Source of the DNA: CAADGV01 sp040290295
GTDB taxonomy: Bacteria > Bacteroidota > Ignavibacteria > UBA10030 > UBA6906
Length of the DNA: 64,000 bases
Reading direction: 5' to 3'
NCBI GenBank assembly: GCA_040290295.1
Contig: PSMW01000001.1
Location: 1 to 64,000 of the forward strand
Position 1 is the first letter of the stretch. The number at the start of each line of letters is the position of its first letter. A program made the translations under genes and the position numbers. This document shows, one piece after another, positions 10,001-16,633 of the stretch. The notes beneath the pieces were generated by a model, which had not been told where the DNA came from, did no database searches, and saw only the letters and a program-made list of their open reading frames with translations.

Positions 10001-10178
10001 CATCGCGATGACATCGTTGACGACTATTGCCGCGCTCCTGCCGCTGCTGCTCTTCAGTGCACCATCGAGCATCTGGTTTGGGCTTTCGTTGGGAGCGATC
10101 GGCGGGATGGTTTCCTCTACTTTTCTTTCCCTCTTTCTTATCCCCCTGCTCTTGAGTATGTATTATAAAATGAAATGA
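7017..10178 (+). CDS. Second RND-family efflux transporter
   Basis: 1053 residues with the RND architecture: TM1, porter subdomains beginning SGTSPETVEMFLTAPIEEVI, a TM block near residues 340-490, a second periplasmic loop, and a C-terminal TM block ending at a short basic tail (YYKMK). The TM4 motif is VVDDAIVVIDN with both acidic residues present, unlike the D-N of the first pump, and the TM10 counterpart is GIVVSHAIVLVDYI. The two pumps are paralogues of different subgroups. They may form a hetero-oligomeric system (as MdtB/MdtC do) or two separate exporters. It lies 142 bases after the CxxC membrane protein. No adaptor or outer-membrane channel gene is adjacent on this side. Substrate unknown. 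Confidence 0.93.
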   Translation: MSYLLHRMLNRPVGVSMFFGALLLAGFFAFTRLPIELAPSMEFPSLTVTATWSGTSPETVEMFLTAPIEEVINTVAGVKRVRSRSAEGSSSVDVEFEQATDMNFARLELYEKLAALAETFPAGVAQPLISRYVPEDFEQLQGFLTFALGGKETAAEVRRFAREQFVPALLSVKGVANVEVVGGEERELHVILEPERIAALGLSVQAVVRELQDVEFIAALGVLKGADRRTIVVVRNTHRDASQMLDIPLMHSPNGRVVRLGDVATIEDGTTTPQSIYRINGKPAVTVVVNKEPHTNIIAVADRVFDRITELRRRFGNDIECVTVIDKSKQMREELENVQREIGVSIVAIVLVLVATLGNVRAPLVLFVSLLLSLAGTFVVFWLLGLSLHLLTLAGLVLGMGRVVDDAIVVIDNIQRRTRGETSDAKLVAAVDQVRLPVIASTITTVGALVPMFFLPRDLKPYFAEFAFAVGIALLISLLVSFTIIPTIVRNAPGVLVTPPVIVSIGEKILDLYRSLLRICLRYRKTVVVLVALAFGLPVWLVPQRIESEHRLATLYNAVMDSEWGARVRPYVVAALGGVAHVFFTKVTKGEVWSWGSETYLIVRVGFPQGTEMQRYDDVARAVEREIAFAPVGVSRVTTRIADDYAMVRVDFDERSALTAAPYLMKNRLTVLAAQTGGASIAVYGFGPGFYSGGESAPTFYVKVLGYNYAKVRQIAEHFKERIERNPRIAEVDIDRTFGRWPRSTEVVMQFDRDRLAIHHLRVADLIPWVGSLTRTTLDHRSLTLAGERVPYQVKLRGFDSISVEDVRQAPVVNVRGEVIQLGRVVAMQERRVMSEIRRENQQYVRWISFEYRGPYRYGDEFIEETIRAMPLPHGYKLERESGWFFMTEKETRSLLWTAVLALGIVFMVTASLYESLTKPLIVIVTVPLSLMGLFAAFALADASFGRGGYGAVILLIGIVVSHAIVLVDYITTNMKPQECSIHRLAELASERVRAIAMTSLTTIAALLPLLLFSAPSSIWFGLSLGAIGGMVSSTFLSLFLIPLLLSMYYKMK

Positions 10179-10576
10179 CGCGCTGGGTGTTTGCTCTTGC
10201 ATTTTGCAAATCGGACTAATATATTGGAGCCCAAAGAGTTATCCGAGCTTGGATTCGCATCGAGCTTTCCCATCATGCATTCTGCAAGGTTGCTGCCGAA
10301 GTCGATCTCGTAACTGTTTAAAAACACGGAAGGGCGTCAACAGGTCGTGGCATCCTGCTTGCTTAGAAAGAGTGAGTGAGACGGGGCAACGACAGTTTCG
10401 CCATCTTCGGCACCAACCATCAGGCCGAATCTCCAGCGCCCCGTAGGCATTGTGGAACGCATACCCCGGTGGGTATGTGTTCGTTCCTCTGGAGAGTTTG
10501 GCTGTGAATCTCGGTGTTTCTCCACGTGAAGTACTTTCAATTCACAAATCGTCTCGCTCAGATCTTCGGAGATACT
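10179..10576 (+). other. Intergenic region with a two-part hairpin (10454-10487)
   Basis: About 400 bases with no convincing gene; small ORFs here have shadow-like composition. A nested inverted repeat is visible: GGAACG (10454-10459) pairs with CGTTCC (10482-10487), and inside it ATACCC (10461-10466) pairs with GGGTAT (10471-10476) around a CGGT loop. One side has a 1-base bulge, the other a 5-base bulge. There is no T-run after it, so it is not a standard terminator. It lies about 90 bases upstream of the STAS gene and could be a leader structure. Confidence 0.45.
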
Positions 10577-10927
10577 ATGTCCATCAAAACATCCACACTG
10601 CAAAGCGGTAAGATCGGGGTCATCGAAGTGAAGGGCTCGCTTGTGGGCGGGGAGGAGACCGACGAATTGCGCAGCGCGATCGCGGATTTTGTCGAGCAAG
10701 GGAACAAAAAGTTAGTGATTGATTTGAGTAAAGTGACGTACCTGAACAGCACAGCCATCGGCGTGCTCGTCCAAGCACATACCACATACACTCGCAACAA
10801 GGGGAAGGTGAAACTCTGCGGCATCAACAACAACATCAACAACATTTTCGTGATAACGAAGTTGACGATGGTGTTCGATGTAGCGGAGACCAAAGAGGAG
10901 GCAATCAAAGCTCTTTCAGAAGAATAA
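10577..10927 (+). CDS. STAS-domain anti-sigma-factor antagonist (SpoIIAA/RsbV-like)
   Basis: 116 residues, the size of a single STAS domain. The phosphorylation-site region reads VTYLNSTAIGVLVQA, matching the Ser/Thr position that partner kinases phosphorylate in SpoIIAA/RsbV proteins. The ATG at 10577 has GGAG eight bases upstream and is preferred over the earlier start at 10514. In the family, the unphosphorylated protein binds an anti-sigma kinase and frees a sigma factor; some members regulate other targets. No kinase or phosphatase partner is adjacent. It stands 56 bases upstream of the exbB-like gene and could be transcribed with it, though that gene has its own strong ribosome binding site. 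Confidence 0.85.
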   Translation: MSIKTSTLQSGKIGVIEVKGSLVGGEETDELRSAIADFVEQGNKKLVIDLSKVTYLNSTAIGVLVQAHTTYTRNKGKVKLCGINNNINNIFVITKLTMVFDVAETKEEAIKALSEE

Positions 10928-10982
10928 GCGATCCATTTACTTTTCAATCATCATTACCATCAACAAAAGGAGGAATCCTTCG

Positions 10983-11759
10983 ATGAAACAATCTGTGTTT
11001 CTCAGCATCGTCGTCGTCGTCACTTTCGCCGTGGCGTTGTCGATTTATTTGTTCGTGCTCGGTAATCCGGCGAACTTCAAGGATGGCGAGACTCGCCAAC
11101 AGCCGCTGAATCTCCTGGGAACGGTCTATACGGGTGGTCCCGTCGTCCCTATATTGATAACGCTGACACTGATGAACATTACGATCGTGTTCGAGCGTAC
11201 GTTCTCGTTGCGGAAGGCACAGGGCAAAGGCTCGCTCCCGGCGTTCTTGAAGCGCGTGCAAGCGGCATTGATGGGGGGCAAGGTGGACGATGCCATTAAG
11301 GAATGTGATGCGCAGCGCGGTTCAGCGGCGAACATCATCCGTTCGGGGTTGATGCGCTACAAGGAAGTGTTGAACGATAATTCGATGGATGGTGAGAAGA
11401 AGATGGCTGAGACGAAGCGTGCTATCGAAGAGGCGACGGCATTGGAAACGCCATTGCTCGAACGCAATCTGATCGCACTCTCGACGATCGCCTCGACCGC
11501 TACGATGTTCGGCTTGCTCGGCACAACCATCGGTATGATTCGCGCCTTCCAAGCGCTTGCCCATGCCGGTGCACCCGATGCCATCCAGCTCTCGATCGGT
11601 ATCTCCGAGGCGCTCATCAACACCGCTCTCGGTTTGTTTGCCGCTATCGTGGGTATCATCTTCTACAACTTCTTCGTCACCCGTGTGGACAACTTCACGT
11701 ACATGATTGACGAAGCGAGCTATAACGTCGCGGAGATTCTCGGCGCGAAGACGAAGTAA
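10983..11759 (+). CDS. exbB: ExbB/TolQ/MotA family proton channel protein
   Basis: 258 residues with an N-terminal TM segment, a second around residue 50 (VVPILITLTLMNITIVFERT), a cytoplasmic helical loop, and two C-terminal TM helices containing the family pattern (LIALSTIASTATMFGLLGTT and ALINTALGLFAAIVGII). ExbB pentamers with ExbD form an inner-membrane proton channel that energises TonB-dependent outer-membrane transport. Placement before two exbD genes and a tonB gene favours ExbB over TolQ or MotA. The ribosome binding site AAAGGAGG at 10968-10975 is strong. This is the first gene of a tightly spaced operon reaching 16542. Confidence 0.92.
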   Translation: MKQSVFLSIVVVVTFAVALSIYLFVLGNPANFKDGETRQQPLNLLGTVYTGGPVVPILITLTLMNITIVFERTFSLRKAQGKGSLPAFLKRVQAALMGGKVDDAIKECDAQRGSAANIIRSGLMRYKEVLNDNSMDGEKKMAETKRAIEEATALETPLLERNLIALSTIASTATMFGLLGTTIGMIRAFQALAHAGAPDAIQLSIGISEALINTALGLFAAIVGIIFYNFFVTRVDNFTYMIDEASYNVAEILGAKTK

Positions 11760-11785
11760 ACTCTCAACCGAACGAAGGAGAGAGT

Positions 11786-12247
11786 ATGCCAAAAATAAAA
11801 CCAAAACGACACGGCATCCTGATCGACATGACACCGCTGGTGGACGTTGCATTCCTGCTGCTGACGTTTTTCATGTTGACAACGCAATTCAAGCCGGCGG
11901 AGGAGGTGCAGATCGATTTGCCGTCGTCCCACTCCGAATTCAAATTGCCGGAGTCGGACGTGATGACCTTGAGCATTTCGAAAGACGGGCGGATTTTCCT
12001 CGGGTTGGACTCGCAGCGTTTGCGCGCCCGACTCTTCGGTCCCGAAAATCAACTCAAGGCTGGAATCGAAGTGCAGAAAAATCAACTCGCTGAGATGTTG
12101 ATTCAAGCACGCACGATGAATCCGAAATTGCGTACCGTCATCAAAGGAGACAGAGACGCAGAGTACGGACTCGCACAAGACGTGATGGACATTCTACAGA
12201 AAACGAAGATCACAAGGTTCAACCTTGTGACCAACTTGGAACGATAA
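11786..12247 (+). CDS. exbD: ExbD/TolR-family biopolymer transport protein (first copy)
   Basis: 153 residues. A short basic cytoplasmic N-terminus is followed by one TM helix containing the proton-carrying Asp (IDMTPLVDVAFLLLTFFML), then a periplasmic domain. Compared with short ExbD proteins it has an insertion around residues 70-95 (RLRARLFGPENQLKAGIEVQ). It partners ExbB in the proton channel. GGAG upstream of the ATG (AAGGAGAGAGT) supports the start. It lies 26 bases after exbB and 24 bases before the second exbD. Confidence 0.92.
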   Translation: MPKIKPKRHGILIDMTPLVDVAFLLLTFFMLTTQFKPAEEVQIDLPSSHSEFKLPESDVMTLSISKDGRIFLGLDSQRLRARLFGPENQLKAGIEVQKNQLAEMLIQARTMNPKLRTVIKGDRDAEYGLAQDVMDILQKTKITRFNLVTNLER

Positions 12248-12271
12248 ACAGTTTTCACAGGAGACTGAACT

Positions 12272-12772
12272 ATGGCTGGTGTCGGAGGCGAAGCCCCACA
12301 ACCAAGAAGTCATGGCAAGAAGAAACGGCGGAAAAGTAAGCGGCTCGGGATCCGCATCGACATGACGCCGCTGGTGGACGTCGCGTTCCTCTTGTTGACC
12401 TTCTTCATGCTGACCACCTCGATGGCACGTCCGCAGACAATGGAAATCAATTTGCCCCCGGACGAAAACGTCAAGGTCGAGATCGCTGAGTCGAATCTTT
12501 TGACCTTGCGTGTCAACGAGAAAGGGAACGTATTCTGGAACTTTGGGTTGGATGAACCGAAGCCGATCGCGTTCGATAAGCTGCGAGGCTTCATTCGTGA
12601 ACGCGTCCAGGAACGGCCCAAAATGGTTACGCTGGTCAAGATCGATCCGAAGGCAAAGTACGAAGTGATGGTCAATGTCATGGACGAGTTGAATCTTGCC
12701 GACATGCAGCGCTTCAGTATCGCGCGCATGACCGAGCAAGACCAAAAGCTCCTGGCCAATATCAAATCGTAA
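12272..12772 (+). CDS. exbD: ExbD/TolR-family biopolymer transport protein (second copy)
   Basis: 166 residues with a longer basic N-terminus (HGKKKRRKSKRLGIR) and the same Asp-containing TM helix as its neighbour (IDMTPLVDVAFLLLTFFMLT). The periplasmic part diverges from the first copy. Paired ExbD paralogues beside one ExbB and one TonB are a common Bacteroidota/Chlorobiota arrangement; the two probably form a heteromeric ExbD. The ribosome binding site is AGGAGA before the ATG. It is followed 31 bases later by tonB. Confidence 0.92.
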   Translation: MAGVGGEAPQPRSHGKKKRRKSKRLGIRIDMTPLVDVAFLLLTFFMLTTSMARPQTMEINLPPDENVKVEIAESNLLTLRVNEKGNVFWNFGLDEPKPIAFDKLRGFIRERVQERPKMVTLVKIDPKAKYEVMVNVMDELNLADMQRFSIARMTEQDQKLLANIKS

Positions 12773-12803
12773 TGTACGTTCACGTCCACGAAAAAGGAGG
12801 GAG

Positions 12804-13568
12804 ATGACTATGGCAAACCTTTCCATGGCGGGTGGAGGCACACTAGCTGCCGCAGGCACCGAAAAGTACGGTGCAGTCGAATTGAAGGCGGTGTACCAGC
12901 GCAATTGGTTCCGCGGTTTCATGATCGCCGTTGCGATCCACGCTCTCGGGTTCGGTTCGTACTACCTCGCGCAAGTGCTGGCAGAGGATGAACCGCCGCC
13001 CCTTACCGTCCGCATCCTCAAGTACAGCGATCTGGGCCCGCCTCCGTCGATCACCAACACGAACGTTCCGCCGCCGGTGGCGGTGAGCGCACCTGTTGCC
13101 AAGCCGACGGTCGGCGCCCCGGTTCCTGTTCCCGACGCTGAGGCAAGTCCCGAACAAACCATCGCAACGCAAACGGAGATGAGCCAAATAGCGGCTCCGA
13201 TCGGAGAAGGAACCGGTGAGGTTGGAGGCGTGCAGATCCAGCAGGACATCAAGATCGAGGATGAGGGTCCTCCTGCCGATTTCGTTCCTGTGGAGAAGGA
13301 ACCCGTTGTTGTGAGGAAGGTGGAGCCAAAGTATCCTGAGCTTGCGATGCGTGCCGGACTGGAAGGCAAAGTGTGGGTGAAGATTTGGGTCGATAAGGAG
13401 GGCAAGCCCAAGCAGGTGGTCGTGATCAAGAGCGACGCGGAAATTTTCAATGAAGCCGCTGTCGAAGCCGCAAAGCAGTTTCTCTTCACGCCGGCCTACA
13501 TGAACAACGGTCCCGTGGCGGTGTGGGTATCGGTGCCGTTCAGGTTCAAGCTTGCCGACAGGAAATAA
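12804..13568 (+). CDS. tonB: TonB-family energy transducer
   Basis: About 254 residues. One TM helix lies near residues 33-55 (FRGFMIAVAIHALGFGSYYL), followed by a Pro-rich periplasmic linker (EPPPLTVRILKYSDLGPPPS, then several PP and PVP runs) and a C-terminal TonB domain with YPELAMRAGLEGKVWVKIWV and AAVEAAKQFLFTPAYMN, matching the conserved TonB_C fold. It transmits ExbBD proton-motive energy to outer-membrane receptors. A strong GGAGGGAG precedes ATG 12804; a second ATG at 12810 has better spacing and may be the true start. No TonB-dependent receptor gene is nearby, so it probably serves receptors elsewhere. Confidence 0.92.
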   Translation: MTMANLSMAGGGTLAAAGTEKYGAVELKAVYQRNWFRGFMIAVAIHALGFGSYYLAQVLAEDEPPPLTVRILKYSDLGPPPSITNTNVPPPVAVSAPVAKPTVGAPVPVPDAEASPEQTIATQTEMSQIAAPIGEGTGEVGGVQIQQDIKIEDEGPPADFVPVEKEPVVVRKVEPKYPELAMRAGLEGKVWVKIWVDKEGKPKQVVVIKSDAEIFNEAAVEAAKQFLFTPAYMNNGPVAVWVSVPFRFKLADRK

Positions 13569-13585
13569 CCGTCGCACCGCTGCGG

Positions 13586-13810
13586 ATGGTGTCTATGGAC
13601 ATTCCATCGGTCCTCAGGGTGAGTGTGCTCGCGGTTTCGGTCGCGGCGATGGTGGTTGGGGTCTCGGTGATGATCGGTTGGCTTGTGCCGAGATACTTTC
13701 CTGAAGACTATCGCATCATCATGGGTGTGGTAGTCTTCCTCTATGGTGCATACCGATTCGTTGTTACCTATTTTCGTTGGAAGGGAGGGTTGCCGCATGA
13801 GAAAGAGTGA
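13586..13810 (+). CDS. Small membrane protein with two TM helices
   Basis: About 74 residues from ATG 13586 (ATG 13595 is an alternative). Two hydrophobic stretches are seen: VSVLAVSVAAMVVGVSVMIG and RIIMGVVVFLYGAYRFVVTY, with a short basic tail. It overlaps the next gene (ATG 13797) by 14 bases, so it belongs to the exbB-tonB operon. I do not recognise a named family. Because it lies between tonB and the PstS-like lipoprotein, a membrane accessory role is possible but unproven. Confidence 0.65.
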   Translation: MVSMDIPSVLRVSVLAVSVAAMVVGVSVMIGWLVPRYFPEDYRIIMGVVVFLYGAYRFVVTYFRWKGGLPHEKE

Positions 13811-14723
13811 AAGGCTGGTATGCTGTGCTGCCGTGCTTTTCACTCTTTCGGTACTTGGATGTGAAGAGCGCAAACCCATCTCGACGACCAGCGGCACGCT
13901 GCGTATCGAGGTGGACGAATCGGTCAGCGAAGTGTTCAAGACCATCGCCGATAGTTTTCAGCGTACCTACACGCAAGCGCAGATCACGATCGTGTCGGTC
14001 GAAGCCAGAGTGGCTATCGCCGACTTCATCAACGACAGCGTGCGGGTGATTGCAAGCGCACGAGAGTTCAATGATGAGGAACGCGCGGTTCTCAAGAAGT
14101 ATCCTGAGATTGAATGGAAAGGATTCAAGTGCGCACTCGACGCCGTTGCGGTCATCGGCCATATATCCAACCCGCGCACGGAACTTCGCATGAGTGAGCT
14201 GGACAGTATATTTTCTGGAACGTTGACGCGTTGGTCCGGCAAAGGGAAACTGATCGATCTCGCCATTGGAGATATCAACTCCAGCGTCAACGAAGTGTTC
14301 AAGACCAACATCCTGAAGGAGAAACCGTTCGCACTCACCGCTGAAAAATTTCCGTCGAGCGACAGTCTCATCCGTTACGTCGAGCGTAACCCCAACGCCA
14401 TTGGTATCGTGGGGGTGAGCCGGTTGCGCGGGGCTGAAGATCGCGTGAAGGTTTTCTCGCTCGGTCAGCCCGGGACACGTCCTGATTCGACCGAACCCTT
14501 CGGTCGGTACTATCCTCCATTGCAAGCCCATGTGTACAGAAATTATTATCCTCTCACCCGTCCGGTGTACATGTACAGCCGTGAGCACGGATATTCGCTT
14601 GCGGCAGGATTTATCACCTACGTCACGTCTCGGTTCGGTCAGCAGATTTTTCTCAATGCAGGGTTGGTACCCGTTACCATGCCTGTGCGTTTAGTTGAAA
14701 CAACATCCAAGCAGGTACAATAG
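13797..14723 (+). CDS. PstS-like phosphate-binding lipoprotein
   Basis: 308 residues with a lipoprotein signal (LFTLSVLGC). The body has PstS-type substrate-binding features: an initial strand GTLRIEVDESVSEVFKTIAD, then FKCALDAVAVIGH, ELDSIFSGTLTRW and NAIGIVGVSRLRGAED. It lacks an adjacent pstCAB, so a role outside classic phosphate import is likely. PstS-like genes next to ExbBD/TonB genes recur in this group of bacteria. The start ATG at 13797 was chosen for the signal peptide and the AGGGAGG site at 13782-13788. Ligand unverified; phosphate or another oxyanion is an inference from the family. Confidence 0.8.
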   Translation: MRKSERLVCCAAVLFTLSVLGCEERKPISTTSGTLRIEVDESVSEVFKTIADSFQRTYTQAQITIVSVEARVAIADFINDSVRVIASAREFNDEERAVLKKYPEIEWKGFKCALDAVAVIGHISNPRTELRMSELDSIFSGTLTRWSGKGKLIDLAIGDINSSVNEVFKTNILKEKPFALTAEKFPSSDSLIRYVERNPNAIGIVGVSRLRGAEDRVKVFSLGQPGTRPDSTEPFGRYYPPLQAHVYRNYYPLTRPVYMYSREHGYSLAAGFITYVTSRFGQQIFLNAGLVPVTMPVRLVETTSKQVQ

Positions 14724-14724
14724 C

Positions 14725-16542
14725 ATGAAACTCGCGAAGCTGTTCGTATTTCTCCTGTGTATTGTGCATGTGAGCGAAGCGCAGGATATCTTCAACAAGG
14801 CAAAAGGATTCCTTGCAGCGAAGGATACCGCCGGCGCCGTGGCGACGTTTCAGGATGCATTGAAGGCGGGGCAGAAGACTGCCGACTGCAACTACTATCT
14901 TGGTGCGATCGCGTTCAACCAGGGAAAACTCGACGATGCCATTCGGTATCTCTCCTCCGCAGTCTCGATCAACGACGAGCACGTCGATGCATTGATTGCT
15001 TTAGGTGACGCCTGGCTTGCCAAGGGCGACGCTACCAACGCCGTTGCGCAATACAAGCGTGCTGCAAAGATTGCCCCGAAAGATTGTCGCGTGCCCCTCG
15101 CTTTCGGTGGAGCACTCGTGGAGTTGAATCAGCTCGACGGACCGGAAGGAGCGATTGTGCAGTTGACGAAGGCGAAAGAATGCGATCCGAACAATGCACA
15201 GGTGTACGTAGCACTGGGTGATGCGTATTACAAGCAAGGTGTCATCCCTCTTGCCAACGCCAACTATGAGAAAGCGTTGGAGCTTTCACCGAAGGATCTC
15301 AGGACGCAGCTCAAAGTGGCGCGTGCCTACGCGAAGAATCGTCAATACACGGAAGCGTTCAAAGCCTTCGAGTCGGCAGTCAAGATCGACTCCATGAATT
15401 TCGACGGCTACTTCGAAGCGGGCAAGATTCTCTTTCGAGCGAAGCAGTACCGTCGTGCCGCGTCGTTTCTGTATCGTGCGGTGAATCTGAAGCCGAAGCA
15501 TGTCGAGGCAGCTTCTCTCTATCTTCAATCGCTTGTCGGTGGCGAGCTGTGGGGCGAGGCGGCGAAGGCTGGCGCAGTTGCCGTGAAACTGGATTCGAAC
15601 AGCGTCGAGAACTGGCGCGCCTATGCGTACGCTCTCACGGAAAATCGCGAGTTCAAAGACGCGCTCGTGGCATTTGCCGCACTCGAGCGCCGCAAGGCGA
15701 TGAAACCGGAAGACTATTCGTACTTCGGGCGTGCACTTTACAGCACAGGTGACAAGAAACGCGCAATGGAAATTCTGCTCAAAGCCGTCCAAGCGGACTC
15801 GACCAACTGCGATCCATACTACAGTCTCGGCAGCTTATACATGGAGCAGAAAGATTACGTCACCGCGGCACGCATGTTCGAGAAGCGAATTGAATGCGAT
15901 CCGAAGTCGCTCACGGCCTATGTCAACGCCGGTATTTGCTATATGCAGCCGCCGAAGAACTTGCCGCGCGCACGGGAGTTGTTCGTGAAGGCGGTCGAGT
16001 TGAAGCCGGACTTCTTCTCCGCGTTATTGTGGCTGGCTCGCTATTACGTGGAGGTTGACTCCGTGTCGGCTATGCGGCAGACGTACGATGAAGTGATTCG
16101 CCTTGGTAGCCAAGACCCGGCGAAAAACAAGAGCGCCTTGAACGAGGCGTACATCCAGCTCGGTTCGTACTATTTCGCTCAGAAGAATTTCGCAGCGGCG
16201 CTGGAGAATTTTCGCAAGGCATTGAATTACGGGGAGAACAGCGGGTTGCATCTGGCGATCGGTCAATGCTTGATTCTCACCCGCGGCGACGATCCCGATG
16301 AAAACCGTAAACGAACCGATGAGGCTATTGCGAAGTTTCGGCGGGCAATCCAGCTCGATCAGAACAATGCGCAAGCACACTTCTGGCTTGGCAGTAGTTT
16401 GCTCTACCAGCGCATTGAAGGGGATACGCAACGCAATCGTGCACTCACCGAAGAGGCATGCGCGGAGTTCAAAAAGGCGTTGAAGCTGGATCCCAAACTC
16501 GAGGATGCGAAGAAAGCGATGGAGCGTGTCGGCTGTAAATAG
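14725..16542 (+). CDS. Secreted/periplasmic TPR protein (about 605 aa)
   Basis: The start is ATG 14725, giving a clean signal peptide (MKLAKLFVFLLCIVHVSEAQ). Around fifteen TPR-like repeats follow, for example DCNYYLGAIAFNQGKLDDAI, AQVYVALGDAYYKQGVIPLA, DPYYSLGSLYMEQKDYVTAA and AQAHFWLGSSLLYQRIEGDT. It is the last gene of the exbB-exbD-exbD-tonB-pstS-like operon and begins one base after the pstS-like stop codon. It probably acts in the periplasm or at the outer membrane as an assembly scaffold for the transport complex. The ending AG codon context (TAG) is followed by a terminator hairpin. Confidence 0.88.
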   Translation: MKLAKLFVFLLCIVHVSEAQDIFNKAKGFLAAKDTAGAVATFQDALKAGQKTADCNYYLGAIAFNQGKLDDAIRYLSSAVSINDEHVDALIALGDAWLAKGDATNAVAQYKRAAKIAPKDCRVPLAFGGALVELNQLDGPEGAIVQLTKAKECDPNNAQVYVALGDAYYKQGVIPLANANYEKALELSPKDLRTQLKVARAYAKNRQYTEAFKAFESAVKIDSMNFDGYFEAGKILFRAKQYRRAASFLYRAVNLKPKHVEAASLYLQSLVGGELWGEAAKAGAVAVKLDSNSVENWRAYAYALTENREFKDALVAFAALERRKAMKPEDYSYFGRALYSTGDKKRAMEILLKAVQADSTNCDPYYSLGSLYMEQKDYVTAARMFEKRIECDPKSLTAYVNAGICYMQPPKNLPRARELFVKAVELKPDFFSALLWLARYYVEVDSVSAMRQTYDEVIRLGSQDPAKNKSALNEAYIQLGSYYFAQKNFAAALENFRKALNYGENSGLHLAIGQCLILTRGDDPDENRKRTDEAIAKFRRAIQLDQNNAQAHFWLGSSLLYQRIEGDTQRNRALTEEACAEFKKALKLDPKLEDAKKAMERVGCK

Positions 16543-16573
16543 CCGGTGCTCCGGATCGCTCATTACTTTGGCA

Positions 16574-16611
16574 GCCGTTCCGTTGTGTTGCGGTGGAACG
16601 GCTTTTTCTTT
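16574..16611 (+). terminator. Rho-independent terminator after the TonB/TPR operon
   Basis: GCCGTTCC (16574-16581) and GGAACGGC (16595-16602) form an 8-bp stem with a 13-base loop, followed directly by TTTTTCTTT. It lies 32 bases past the TPR stop codon. Confidence 0.85.
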
Positions 16612-16633
16612 GTGATGTGATAGGAGAAATATC

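Noticed and set aside
10204..10446. 80-aa plus-strand ORF in the spacer before the STAS gene
   Set aside because: No ribosome site, random composition, no homology-like motif; lies in a gene-free leader region.
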